NCBI GenBank assembly: GCA_902464485.1
Contig: CABQJJ010000004.1
Location: 1 to 64,000, forward strand
DNA: 64,000 nt
Direction of reading: 5' to 3'
Source: an uncultured Collinsella sp.
GTDB lineage: Bacteria; Actinomycetota; Coriobacteriia; Coriobacteriales; Coriobacteriaceae
Positions 44,761 to 53,703 of this stretch are shown one piece after another; position 1 is the first letter of the stretch, and every line of letters starts with the position of its first letter. The notes below the pieces were generated by a model. It was not told where the DNA came from. It saw only the letters and a program-made list of their open reading frames with translations, and did not search any database. The position numbers were made by a program, and so were the translations under genes.

Positions 44761-45036
44761 ATGTTTGGACTGAGGGCTCCTGAGCTCATCATCATTCTCG
44801 TCGTTGTCCTGATTATCTTCGGGCCCAAGAACCTGCCGAAGCTCGGCAAGTCTCTCGGCTCTACCGTCAAGAATATCCGCGAGGGTATGGAGGGCGACGA
44901 TAAGGCCGAGACCAAGCAGGCCGAGGAGGTCGTGGTCGAGCAGTCCGAGGAGGACAAGGAGATCGCTGAGCTCGAGGCCAAGCTCGCTGCTGCCAAGAAG
45001 AAGCAGGCAGAGGACAGCGACGCGGACGCAGAGTAG
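44761..45036 (+). CDS. tatA: Twin-arginine translocase subunit TatA
   Basis: A 91-aa pore-forming subunit of the Tat export system. It has a short N-terminus, one membrane helix (about residues 8-22), the hinge FGPKNLPKLGKSLG and an amphipathic helix, followed by an acidic, Lys-containing coiled-coil-like tail. ATG follows TGGAGG. Monocistronic with its own promoter and a terminator at 45062. tatC is not in this window. The sulfotransferase lipoprotein at 1525 carries a Tat signal and would be a client. Confidence 0.92.
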   Translation: MFGLRAPELIIILVVVLIIFGPKNLPKLGKSLGSTVKNIREGMEGDDKAETKQAEEVVVEQSEEDKEIAELEAKLAAAKKKQAEDSDADAE

Positions 45037-45061
45037 TCCCATCCCTTTGGGGTGAGCACCT

Positions 45062-45098
45062 GACCGGCTTGCCCGCAGGCTAGCCGGTCTTTTTCGTT
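45062..45098 (+). terminator. Terminator after tatA
   Basis: GACCGGCT / AGCCGGTC stem followed by TTTTTCGTTTT. Confidence 0.85.
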
Positions 45099-45142
45099 TT
45101 GTTGACAGTTGATTGTTTGATCAGAGTTGGGGAGATATCCGT

Positions 45143-45613
45143 ATGGACGCAAGCCAAATCGTACTGACCGCTGAGGGCCGCCAAAAGCTCGTCGAGGAGC
45201 TCGCTTGGCGTGAGGGCGATTACGCCAAGGAGATCGTCGAGGACATCAAGGAAGCCCGCGCGTTCGGCGACCTTTCGGAGAACTCCGAGTACGATGCCGC
45301 CAAGGACAAGCAGGCCCAGAACGCCGCTCGTATTGCCGAGATCCAGGCCATCCTCGCCAACGCTCAGGTTGCTGCCACCACGGGCGATCTGACCGTCTCC
45401 ATCGGTTCCACCGTTTCTCTGATTGATCCCAACGGTGAGGTCATGGAAGTCACGCTCGTCGGTACCACCGAGACCAACTCGCTCGAGCACAAGATTTCCA
45501 ACGAGTCTCCGGTCGGCCACGCCATCATCGGTCACGGCGAGGGCGACTCCGTCGAGGTCGTTACGCCTTCTGGCAAGACTCGCGTCTACACCATCGCCAA
45601 GATTGCACGCTAG
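45143..45613 (+). CDS. greA: Transcription elongation factor GreA
   Basis: A 156-aa factor that rescues backtracked RNA polymerase by stimulating cleavage of the nascent RNA. The coiled-coil N-domain carries the tip motif GDLSENSEYDAAKDKQ (about residues 43-58), with the functional acidic residues intact. The C-terminal domain ends with a typical GDSVEV segment. ATG 45143 follows GGGGAGA. lysS follows 80 bp later, a pairing seen in many bacteria. Confidence 0.96.
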   Translation: MDASQIVLTAEGRQKLVEELAWREGDYAKEIVEDIKEARAFGDLSENSEYDAAKDKQAQNAARIAEIQAILANAQVAATTGDLTVSIGSTVSLIDPNGEVMEVTLVGTTETNSLEHKISNESPVGHAIIGHGEGDSVEVVTPSGKTRVYTIAKIAR

Positions 45614-45641
45614 ACCACGGTCCCGCGTAAAGGTATGTTTT

Positions 45642-45674
45642 CGCTCCCTGGGACCGAATCCTGGGGAGCGTTTT
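45642..45674 (+). terminator. Weak terminator between greA and lysS
   Basis: CGCTCCC / GGGAGCG stem followed by TTTT. It may allow partial read-through into lysS. Confidence 0.5.
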
Positions 45675-45692
45675 AGTTTGAGGAGCTAACTT

Positions 45693-47657
45693 ATGGCAGA
45701 GAACCAGAACGCCGCAGATCAGGCATCGACGCTCAACGACGAGCGCGCCACCCGCCTGGCCAAGCGCGCCGCCCTGTTCGAGGCGGGTCAGAACCCCTAT
45801 CCCGAGCACTCTGAGCTTGAGGACTACGTTGCCGATATCGAGGCTAAGTACGCCGAGCTTGCCGATGGCGAGGACACCGAGGACGTCGTGAAGATCGCCG
45901 GTCGCGTGGTCGCCAAGCGTGGTCAGGGCAAGATCATGTTTATCGTCGTGCGCGACGCTACCGCCGAGATTCAGCTGTTCTGCCGCATCAACGACATGGA
46001 CGAGGCAGCCTGGAATACGCTCAAGGCCCTCGACCTTGGTGACATCCTGGGCGTGACCGGCGTGGTCGTTCGCACCAAGCGCGGCCAGCTCTCTGTTGCT
46101 CCCAAGAGCGCGACCCTGCTGTCCAAGGCCGTCCGTCCGTTGCCCGAGAAGTTCCACGGTCTTTCCGATAAGGAGACCCGTTATCGTCAGCGCTACGTCG
46201 ACCTGATCGCCAACGACGATGTCCGCGAGACCTTCCGCAAGCGTTCGCAGATTCTCTCCACCTTCCGCCGCTTCATGGAGTCCGACGGCTACATGGAAGT
46301 CGAGACCCCCATCCTGCAGACTATCCAGGGCGGCGCCACGGCTAAGCCGTTCATCACACACTTCAACGCGCTCGACCAGGAGTGCTATCTGCGCATTGCT
46401 ACCGAGCTGCATCTCAAGCGCTGCATCGTCGGCGGTTTTGAGCGCGTATTCGAGATCGGCCGCATCTTCCGCAACGAGGGCATGGACCTCACCCACAACC
46501 CCGAGTTCACCACGATGGAGGCCTATCGCGCCTTCTCCGATCTCGAGGGCATGAAGGCGCTCGCCCAGGGCGTCATCAAGGCCGCTAACAAGGCCATCGG
46601 CAACCCCGAGGTCATCGAGTATCAGGGCCAGACCATCGATCTGTCCGGTGAGTGGGCAAGCCGTCCCATGACCGACATCGTCTCCGACGTGCTCGGCAAG
46701 CAGGTCACCATCGACACGCCGGTCGAGGAGCTTGCCGCCGCCGCGCGCGAGAAGGGCCTGGAGATCAAGCCCGAGTGGACCGCCGGCAAGATCATCGCCG
46801 AGATCTACGACGAGCTGGGCGAGGACACCATCGTCAACCCCACCTTTGTGTGCGATTACCCCATCGAGGTCAGCCCGCTCGCCAAACGTTTTGAGGACGA
46901 CCCGCGTCTGACGCACCGCTTTGAGCTGGTTATCGCCGGTCACGAGTACGCCAACGCGTTCTCCGAGCTCAACGACCCGGTCGACCAGGCCGAGCGCTTT
47001 GCCGCCCAGATGGCCGAGAAGGCTGGCGGTGACGACGAGGCCATGGAGTACGACGAGGACTACGTGCGCGCCCTCGAGTACGGCATGCCTCCCGCGGGCG
47101 GCATCGGCATCGGTATCGACCGCGTGGTCATGCTGCTCACCAACCAGGCCTCCATCCGTGACGTCCTGCTGTTCCCGCACATGAAGCCCGAGAAGGGTTT
47201 CCAGTCCGGTGCTGCTGCCGCCAAGGCCGCCGAGGCCGGCAACGCCGCGAGCCCGTTCGTTAAGTCGCTTAAGCCCACGCTCGATTACTCCAAGATCGCC
47301 GTTGAGCCGCTGTTCGAGGAGTTCGTCGACTTCGATACCTTCTCCAAGAGCGATTTCCGCGCTGTGAAGGTCAAGGCATGTGAGGCCGTCAAGAAGTCCA
47401 AGAAGCTGCTGAACTTTACGCTCGACGACGGCACCGGCACCGACCGCACCATCCTCTCCGGCATCCATGAATACTATGAGCCCGAGGACCTGGTCGGCAA
47501 GACCCTGCTCGCCATCACCAACCTTCCTCCGCGCAAGATGATGGGCATCCCCAGCTGCGGCATGCTCATCAGTGCCATCCACGAGGAGGAGGGTGAGGAG
47601 CGCCTCAATCTGATTCAGCTCGACGCTTCCATCCCCGCCGGCGCAAAGATGTGCTAA
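45693..47657 (+). CDS. lysS: Lysyl-tRNA synthetase with C-terminal tRNA-binding domain
   Basis: A 654-aa class II LysRS. Residues about 1-500 form the usual enzyme, with an OB-fold anticodon domain, motif 2 around RIFRNEGMDLTHNPEF and motif 3 GIGIGIDRVVMLL. A linker of about 40 residues follows (Ala-rich, AAAKAAEAGNAA). Residues about 545-654 form an extra EMAPII/Trbp111-type tRNA-binding domain, best known from the end of methionyl-tRNA synthetase (SDFRAVKVKACEAV, LPPRKMMGIPSCGML). This fused domain is absent from most LysRS proteins. ATG follows AGGAGC. A terminator lies at 47730. Confidence 0.93.
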   Translation: MAENQNAADQASTLNDERATRLAKRAALFEAGQNPYPEHSELEDYVADIEAKYAELADGEDTEDVVKIAGRVVAKRGQGKIMFIVVRDATAEIQLFCRINDMDEAAWNTLKALDLGDILGVTGVVVRTKRGQLSVAPKSATLLSKAVRPLPEKFHGLSDKETRYRQRYVDLIANDDVRETFRKRSQILSTFRRFMESDGYMEVETPILQTIQGGATAKPFITHFNALDQECYLRIATELHLKRCIVGGFERVFEIGRIFRNEGMDLTHNPEFTTMEAYRAFSDLEGMKALAQGVIKAANKAIGNPEVIEYQGQTIDLSGEWASRPMTDIVSDVLGKQVTIDTPVEELAAAAREKGLEIKPEWTAGKIIAEIYDELGEDTIVNPTFVCDYPIEVSPLAKRFEDDPRLTHRFELVIAGHEYANAFSELNDPVDQAERFAAQMAEKAGGDDEAMEYDEDYVRALEYGMPPAGGIGIGIDRVVMLLTNQASIRDVLLFPHMKPEKGFQSGAAAAKAAEAGNAASPFVKSLKPTLDYSKIAVEPLFEEFVDFDTFSKSDFRAVKVKACEAVKKSKKLLNFTLDDGTGTDRTILSGIHEYYEPEDLVGKTLLAITNLPPRKMMGIPSCGMLISAIHEEEGEERLNLIQLDASIPAGAKMC

Positions 47658-47729
47658 TTGGTTCCGCCGTTCTAACGAACGGCGGACCGGTCGACGCTGC
47701 GCGCCGCCCAGGGCGACAATTTGTCATTC

Positions 47730-47772
47730 AAAAGGCAAGGCATGACCAGAAGGTCTATGTCTTGCCTTTTTC
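47730..47772 (+). terminator. Terminator after lysS
   Basis: AAAAGGCAAG / CTTGCCTTTT perfect 10-bp stem with inner GACC / GGTC pairing, ending in TTTTT. Confidence 0.8.
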
Positions 47773-48062
47773 ATGCCAACTTGTTCGCCCTGGACGTCGC
47801 TCGCTGTCTGTCCTCTACCTGCGTCGTTGCCATGGTTGGCACTTAGGGACGTTCCTCTTGTGCCGGCACTTGGGGACAGTCCTTGTAAGGCGCTTTGCTC
47901 GCTCTGGCGGGCTTTCGCTGTCGTTGCCAGGGCATCGGCGTTGCCTTGGCTGTCAAGCTGGACGTCGCTCGCTGGCGTTGCCAAAACATCGGCGTTGCCG
48001 GAGTAGTCGTTGGGGATGTTCTTAAACGACTAGCCATTCAAGAACGTCCCCAACGACTACCC
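47773..48062. repeat. Repeat-rich non-coding stretch
   Basis: Contains TGGACGTCGCTCGCTG twice (47791 and 47959) and GTTGCC-N4-CATCGGCGTTGCC twice (47923 and 47977). It also has two GGGAC-type segments (TTAGGGACGTTCC, TTGGGGACAGTCC) and a hairpin GTAGTCGTTGGGGATGTTCTT (48004-48024) with its near-exact complement up to 48060. No gene is visible in the 500 bp between lysS and the exporter. Confidence 0.6.
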
Positions 48063-48166
48063 AACGGCTATTGCGTACATGACTCACATGACAGTTGTCT
48101 CTTTTATGTTTCCTTTAGCCGTCGCTGCCTAGGATGGGAGTTAGTCGGCAGGAAGGGAGCGTCTAT

Positions 48167-49735
48167 ATGGACGACGCGAGCGAGCGCGCGATCGAAGAGG
48201 ACATGCTCGATCAGTTCAATTACTTTGATGATGAGGACGAGGAGCTGGTCGACCGTCGCGAGCCAGCGCCGCTTGATTCCTTTGATCTGGTCGATGAAGA
48301 GGCTGATGAGGTTGAGGATGAATCGACGGAACCCCCACAGCCTTCGCGCCTTGACTCACTGCCTTCGAGAGCCCCCATGCACCACGGTGTCCGTGCCGGC
48401 GCGCTCCATATGAAAACTGACTGGCGCCAGATCGTGACCGCGGGCGATGAGCTTGCCGTCGATGCACCACTTACCGACAAATCATCCATCATCTGCCGCA
48501 CCGGTATGCTGATGCTCGCGAGCGGAACGGGTGCCTGGCGTGTACGCGATACCATGAACCGCGTCGCCGCCGTACTCGGTGTCACCATCCACGTTGACTT
48601 AAGTCTCCTGTCGTTTGAGTGCACCTGCATCGAAGGCGGCCACTGCTTTAACGAGGTCGTCAGCCTGCCAACAACGGGCGTCAACACTCATCGCATTTGG
48701 ATGATGGAGAGCTTCCTAAAAGAAATCGAGACTTATGGGCGCCGGTTTACCGTGCATGAGTATCACGAGATGCTCAAGACCGTTGAGAGTTCAAAACCTG
48801 ATTACGCGCCTTGGCAACAGGGCCTTGCGGCGGCCTGCGCCTGTGGCGCCTTTGTCTTTTTACTTGGTGGCGGTCCCATTGAGATGGCATGTGCGTTCGT
48901 GGGCGCGGGCGTCGGCAACTTTGCCCGTTCTCATATCCTCAAGCAGGGCCTCGGCCAGTTTAGCGCTTTGACGATTGGCGTCGCGCTGGCCTGTATCTCG
49001 TATTTGCTGGCGTTGCTCGGCCTTGGCCAGGTCATTCCGGGGGCAATGTCGCACCAAGAAGGCTATATCGGCGCCATGCTCTTTGTGATTCCCGGCTTTC
49101 CCCTTATTACGGCAGGCCTCGACATCGCAAAGCTCGATATGCGAAGCGGCATCGAGCGTCTTTCGTATGCTGTGTCGATTATTGTGATGGCGACGCTGGT
49201 GGGCTGGATGGTTGCCGAGTGTGTGGGACTGGCGCCGGATGACTTCGCCCCGCTCGGGCTCTCGCCGTTGGCTCTTACACTCTTGCGTGTGGTGATGAGC
49301 TTTATCGGAGTATTTGGCTTCTCGGTTATGTTCAACAGTCCGATAAAGATGGCCGCGGCGGCTGGGCTCATCGGTGCCGTGACTAATACCTTGCGCCTTA
49401 CGCTCGTCGATGCGCCGACGCTGTTTCCCTTTCTGGGCCTGAGTGCGGGAATGCCTCCCGAGGCGGCGGCGTTTATCGGCGCGCTGGTGTCGGGGCTGCT
49501 TGCGAGCCTGGCCGAAATCAAGCTCACGTACCCGCGCATCGCCCTCACGGTGCCATCGATTGTCATCATGGTGCCGGGGCTGTATCTGTATCGCTCGATG
49601 TACTACATGTGCACGTTTGACACGGTTAATATGCTTGGCTGGTTTGTGCGTGCGGTGCTCATCGTGGCGTTCCTTCCCGTCGGCCTGAGCGTAGCGAGAA
49701 CTCTCACCGATCCCCGCTGGCGCCACACCAGCTAA
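48167..49735 (+). CDS. ThrE-type threonine/serine exporter, single-chain
   Basis: A 522-aa membrane protein that joins both halves of the ThrE family (DUF1212-type and DUF3815-type) in one chain. The first 80 residues are acidic and hydrophilic. A soluble domain follows (residues about 85-215) with the family-like TGMLMLASGTGAWRV start, and then ten hydrophobic helices. Members export threonine and serine or act on related amino acids. ATG 48167 follows GGAAGGGA; an upstream in-frame ATG has no ribosome-binding site. In many Firmicutes the two halves are separate genes. Confidence 0.85.
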   Translation: MDDASERAIEEDMLDQFNYFDDEDEELVDRREPAPLDSFDLVDEEADEVEDESTEPPQPSRLDSLPSRAPMHHGVRAGALHMKTDWRQIVTAGDELAVDAPLTDKSSIICRTGMLMLASGTGAWRVRDTMNRVAAVLGVTIHVDLSLLSFECTCIEGGHCFNEVVSLPTTGVNTHRIWMMESFLKEIETYGRRFTVHEYHEMLKTVESSKPDYAPWQQGLAAACACGAFVFLLGGGPIEMACAFVGAGVGNFARSHILKQGLGQFSALTIGVALACISYLLALLGLGQVIPGAMSHQEGYIGAMLFVIPGFPLITAGLDIAKLDMRSGIERLSYAVSIIVMATLVGWMVAECVGLAPDDFAPLGLSPLALTLLRVVMSFIGVFGFSVMFNSPIKMAAAAGLIGAVTNTLRLTLVDAPTLFPFLGLSAGMPPEAAAFIGALVSGLLASLAEIKLTYPRIALTVPSIVIMVPGLYLYRSMYYMCTFDTVNMLGWFVRAVLIVAFLPVGLSVARTLTDPRWRHTS

Positions 49736-49736
49736 T

Positions 49737-49768
49737 TGGTGCAAGGGGGACAGGTTACTTTGCACCAA
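49737..49768. repeat. TTGGTGCAA hairpin with GGGGGACAGG loop
   Basis: TTGGTGCAA and TTTGCACCAA pair around GGGGGACAGGTTAC directly behind the exporter stop codon. It belongs to the GGGACAGG family. Confidence 0.6.
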
Positions 49769-49863
49769 TACGCCGAGCATCTCCACAAACTCAACGCTTA
49801 CGAAGCGCGTGTTGTTCGTGTTAGGGTAGTTCCACCACATAAGTAGTCGCAGACGCACGTACC

Positions 49864-49918
49864 GCGGGCGGGCGAGATGAAGTCCAAAGATTTCCATCTC
49901 GCCCGCCCGTTTTTTTGC
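49864..49918 (+). terminator. Strong terminator upstream of the DUF2798-like gene
   Basis: GGGCGGGCGAGATG / CATCTCGCCCGCCC, a perfect 14-bp stem with a 15-nt loop, followed by seven T. It ends about 30 bp before the next gene's start. It may end the exporter transcript or act as an attenuator. Confidence 0.85.
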
Positions 49919-49947
49919 GCGCGCCGCGGCGTAACACAGAAAGGACT

Positions 49948-50550
49948 ATGCCCTTTATGCCTATCAACAAACGAGAGAGCCTGCTGTTCACCTTTATCAT
50001 GTGCTTTTGCATGGTGCTCTGGATGAGCATCTACAACGTTGCCCTGCAGCATGGGGCCATCAACGGCGAGGTCATTGCCGCTGCATGGCTCGGCTTCCCC
50101 GTTGCCTACGTCTTTGCCATGTGCTGCGACTGGTTTGTTGCCAGCCCGCTGGCCAAAGGCTTCGCCTTCAAGTTCCTGGTTACTCCGGGCAAGAGCTCGC
50201 CGCTCGCTATGACGCTTGCCGTCAGCTCTTGCATGGTTGTTCCCATGGTCATCATCATGTCGCTCTACGGCGCCTGCGAGGGCCTGTTCCATATGCCCGG
50301 CGGCCCGCTTGCCAATTTGCAGGCGCTGCCGATGATGTGGCTCGTCAACATTCCGCGCAACTTTATCATGGCCCTGCCCTGGAACCTGCTGGTGGCCGGT
50401 CCGGTTGCCCGGTTTGTCTTCCGTCGCGCCTTCCCCATGGGCACGGTCTTTGCCGAGCCGCACATGGAGCTCGTGCACATGCCGGGTGCTCCCATTGCCG
50501 AGGAGGTTGCCAACATTTCCGAGGGCATGGACGTCGAGCCTGCCTGCTAG
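49948..50550 (+). CDS. DUF2798-like membrane protein
   Basis: A 200-aa protein with four hydrophobic helices arranged as two similar halves (about residues 10-70 and 85-150). Each half has a Met-rich first helix followed by a Trp- or Leu-containing second helix, matching DUF2798-type proteins that carry the domain twice. Function unknown. ATG 49948 follows AGAAAGGA; ATG 49957 is an alternative. It stands alone between the exporter and clpC. Confidence 0.65.
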   Translation: MPFMPINKRESLLFTFIMCFCMVLWMSIYNVALQHGAINGEVIAAAWLGFPVAYVFAMCCDWFVASPLAKGFAFKFLVTPGKSSPLAMTLAVSSCMVVPMVIIMSLYGACEGLFHMPGGPLANLQALPMMWLVNIPRNFIMALPWNLLVAGPVARFVFRRAFPMGTVFAEPHMELVHMPGAPIAEEVANISEGMDVEPAC

Positions 50551-50672
50551 GCAACGCTCAGAACCAGACCCCCAAACAGACCGGAGCGATTCCTTTTTTG
50601 TAGACGTTGTCGCGTGGCTCCGTGCGGAAAAGGTCCCAACGGTTAACATATACTCCATATGGGTAAAGAGAC

Positions 50673-50700
50673 CAAAGCGCTGCCGCGGGGTGGCGCTTTG
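50673..50700 (+). promoter_or_regulatory. Hairpin in the clpC leader
   Basis: CAAAGCGC (50673-50680) and GCGCTTTG (50693-50700) pair perfectly. A TATACT -10-like box lies at 50649-50654. No clear CtsR heptad repeats (GGTCAAA) are seen. Confidence 0.4.
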
Positions 50701-50735
50701 CGTTTGAAAAACTAGCTCGTCTAAGAGGAACTAGC

Positions 50736-53378
50736 ATGTTAGACCGTTTTACCGATCGCGCGCGCAAGGTCATGTCCATGGCCAAGCAAGAGGCGCTCGA
50801 TCTACATTCAAATAAGGTGGGTACCGAGCACCTGCTGCTCGCACTCGCCAAGGAGGACGAGGGCATCGCTGCCGAGGCGCTGCGCTCGCTCGATATCTCC
50901 TACGACGACATCATGGACACCCTCAAGGAGGTCCAGACCACGGTGCCCGAGCCCAGCGAGGAGACCGAGGCCGCCAAGCTCGCCTTTACGCCGCTCGTCA
51001 TTAGCGTGATGGAGCGTTCCTTCCGCGTGGCACGCGAGAACAACCAGACCTACGTGTCGACCGAGCATCTGCTCATCGGCATCGTCGAAGAGGGCAACGG
51101 CATGGCCATGGACATTCTCATGCGCCTGGGCGTGTCGTCTGCCTCAATTAAAAAAGCCATCGAGAAGCTTACCGCCAAGGACCAGGACAAGAAGCGCCCG
51201 CTCGCTGGCGCTGGCGCCGGGCGTCCCGGTGCGGGCCTGCCGTTCTTTAGTGGTTCGGATGCCTCCCAGCAAAAGGGGGGCGGCACTGACACGCTTAAGC
51301 AGTTCGCCACCAACCTCACGCAGAAGGCCCGCGACGGCAAGCTCGATCCCGTGATTGGCCGCGAAAAGGAAGTCCAGCGCATGATGGAAATCCTTTCGCG
51401 CCGCACCAAGAACAACCCGCTCATCTTGGGTGATCCCGGCGTGGGCAAGACGGCCATCGTCGAGGGCTTGGCTCAGCAGATTGCCGCCGGCAACGTGCCC
51501 GAGAACCTTATGAACCAGAATATCTGGACACTCGACCTGCCGGGCCTCGTTGCGGGCGCCAAGTATCGCGGTGAGTTCGAGGAGCGCCTCAAGAACGTGA
51601 TCCAGGAGGCGACCGAAGCCGACGATGTTATCTTGTTTATCGACGAGATGCACACCATCATCGGTGCCGGCTCTGCCGAGGGCTCCATCGACGCGAGTTC
51701 CATGCTCAAGCCCGTTCTCGCACGCGGTGCCTTCCAGATCATCGGCGCCACCACGGCCGAGGAGTTCCGCAAGTACCTCACCAAGGATCCGGCTTTCGAG
51801 CGCCGCTTCCAGACAATCGATGTCGAGGAGCCGAGCGTCGAGGACACGGTCAAAATCCTGACCGCGCTCAAGCCGCGCTACGAGGAGCACCACCATGTGC
51901 GTTACACGCCGGGTGCTATCGAGGCCGCCGCGAACCTCTCCAACCGCTACATTCAGGACCGCTTCCTGCCCGATAAGGCCATCGACCTCATCGACGAGGC
52001 CGGTGCCCGCGCCCGCATCGCTGCCAACCGCGCGCCCGAGCCGGTGCGCGAGGCCGAGCATCGCGTCGAAGAGCTCAAGGCTGCCGCACAGGAGGCCACC
52101 GAGAGCGACGACATGAACAAGGCTGCTGAGATCACTGAGCAGCAAAAGGCTGCCGAGATTGAGCTTGCCGAGGCCAAGGCTGCCTGGACGGCCGAGCTCG
52201 ACGCGAGCCCGCTCACCATCGACGTCGCCCAGATCGCCGACATCGTCTCCGTGACCTCGGGTGTGCCGGTGTCTTCGCTCACCGAGAGCGAGAGCCGTCG
52301 CCTGCTGCAGGCCGAAAGCGTGCTCAAGACCCGCATTATCGGCCAGGACGAGGCAGTCGAGGCCGTTGCCAAGGCCGTGCGCCGCAGCCGCTCGCCGCTC
52401 AAGGACCCGCGTCGCCCCGGAGGCAGCTTTATCTTCCTGGGCCCCACCGGCACGGGCAAGACCGAGCTCGCCAAGACGCTCGCCGAGTACCTCTTTGGCA
52501 GCAAGGACGCGCTCATCAGCTTCGACATGTCGGAGTTTGGCAGCGAGTTTGAGGTCTCCAAGCTTATCGGTAGCCCCCCGGGCTACGTTGGCCATGACGA
52601 GGGCGGTCAGCTCACCAAGGCCGTGCGCCGTCATCCGTACTCGGTTGTGCTGTTCGACGAGATCGAGAAGGCGCACCCCGATATCTTCAACATTCTGCTG
52701 CAGGTGCTGGAGGAGGGCCGCCTGACCGATAGCCAGGGCAAGACGGTCGACTTCCGCAATACCGTGATCATCATGACGTCCAACGTGGGCGCCCGCGAGA
52801 TTGCGCAGGATGCGAGCGTTGGCTTTGGCACCACCGGCGAGCACGGCCTTACCTCGAGCGAGATTAAGGGCCGTGCGATGGGCGAACTCAAGCGCCTGTT
52901 CCGCCCTGAGCTGCTCAACCGTATCGACGACATTGTGGTGTTCCAGAAGCTTTCGGGCGAGAATCTGACCAAGATCGCGCACCTGCTGGTGGACGACTTG
53001 CGTCAACGCCTGATTGCCAACGGCATGAACATCAAGCTTACCGATGCGGCCTACGACAAGATCGTGGCCGAGGGCACCGACCTCACCAATGGCGCGCGTC
53101 CGCTGCGCCGTGCCATCCAAAAGCTCATTGAGGACCCGCTGTCCGAGGAGCTGCTGGCCGGCGAGTGGGGCGAGGGCGATACCGTCCTGTGCGATGTGGC
53201 CGACGGCAAGTTTGTCTTTAGCCACGGCACGGGCGAGATTCCGGCACCGCGTCCGGTCGGCGCGCTCGGCGGCGATACCGTTCCGGCGGCGCCGCACACC
53301 GGCAACGCCGCGCCCGTAAGCGGTGGAGTGAGTTCGGGCCCCGGCGGCATGATGCAAGCCGGTTCCGGCGCGCTGTAG
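50736..53378 (+). CDS. clpC: ATP-dependent Clp protease ATP-binding subunit ClpC
   Basis: An 880-aa AAA+ unfoldase that feeds substrates to ClpP. Domains: Clp-N repeats (about 1-145), a Gly/Pro linker, AAA-1 with Walker A GDPGVGKT (about residue 232), a short middle domain (about 425-500), and AAA-2 with GPTGTGKT (about residue 571). A VGF triplet (ASVGFG, near residue 690) in the second ATPase domain matches the ClpP-docking loop, arguing for ClpC rather than ClpB. The last 45 residues are a Pro/Gly/Ala tail. ATG follows AAGAGGAAC. Terminator at 53404. Confidence 0.93.
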   Translation: MLDRFTDRARKVMSMAKQEALDLHSNKVGTEHLLLALAKEDEGIAAEALRSLDISYDDIMDTLKEVQTTVPEPSEETEAAKLAFTPLVISVMERSFRVARENNQTYVSTEHLLIGIVEEGNGMAMDILMRLGVSSASIKKAIEKLTAKDQDKKRPLAGAGAGRPGAGLPFFSGSDASQQKGGGTDTLKQFATNLTQKARDGKLDPVIGREKEVQRMMEILSRRTKNNPLILGDPGVGKTAIVEGLAQQIAAGNVPENLMNQNIWTLDLPGLVAGAKYRGEFEERLKNVIQEATEADDVILFIDEMHTIIGAGSAEGSIDASSMLKPVLARGAFQIIGATTAEEFRKYLTKDPAFERRFQTIDVEEPSVEDTVKILTALKPRYEEHHHVRYTPGAIEAAANLSNRYIQDRFLPDKAIDLIDEAGARARIAANRAPEPVREAEHRVEELKAAAQEATESDDMNKAAEITEQQKAAEIELAEAKAAWTAELDASPLTIDVAQIADIVSVTSGVPVSSLTESESRRLLQAESVLKTRIIGQDEAVEAVAKAVRRSRSPLKDPRRPGGSFIFLGPTGTGKTELAKTLAEYLFGSKDALISFDMSEFGSEFEVSKLIGSPPGYVGHDEGGQLTKAVRRHPYSVVLFDEIEKAHPDIFNILLQVLEEGRLTDSQGKTVDFRNTVIIMTSNVGAREIAQDASVGFGTTGEHGLTSSEIKGRAMGELKRLFRPELLNRIDDIVVFQKLSGENLTKIAHLLVDDLRQRLIANGMNIKLTDAAYDKIVAEGTDLTNGARPLRRAIQKLIEDPLSEELLAGEWGEGDTVLCDVADGKFVFSHGTGEIPAPRPVGALGGDTVPAAPHTGNAAPVSGGVSSGPGGMMQAGSGAL

Positions 53379-53403
53379 GGCGTAACAAAAACCTTGTGTC
53401 CAC

Positions 53404-53434
53404 GAGGGCGTTCCAAAGGAGCGCCCTTTTTCTG
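53404..53434 (+). terminator. Terminator after clpC
   Basis: AGGGCG / CGCCCT stem with a 10-nt spacer, followed by TTTTTC. The remaining gap up to 53703 shows a short GAAGGG / CCCTTC hairpin and no gene. Confidence 0.75.
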
Positions 53435-53703
53435 TTGGAAAGGCCCCTTCGTTCAAGGTAAATCTCATTAAACATACCAACGGCGTATGCATAAACGCTG
53501 ATCAAGCGTTGAGGTTGGTTGAAGGGCCCAACGTCCCTTCGCGCGGCCCGTCTAACCTGCTTTATCTTAATAAAGTGACGTTTCTCCGCCGTTAGCCGAT
53601 GATGCGGGGGCGCTCGGCGTTTTCGACTGGTTTATGCACGCAAAGTCTGGGAATATACAAGGCGCATGTCTTACTGTCTAACCAGTTGCGCCAAGGAGGC
53701 ACC

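Noticed and set aside
49780..49918. Riboswitch before the DUF2798-like gene
   Set aside because: No conserved riboswitch core recognised; only a strong terminator, most simply that of the upstream exporter.
51144..53492. 782-codon minus-strand frame opposite clpC
   Set aside because: Shadow of clpC; the ClpC reading has all catalytic motifs in order.
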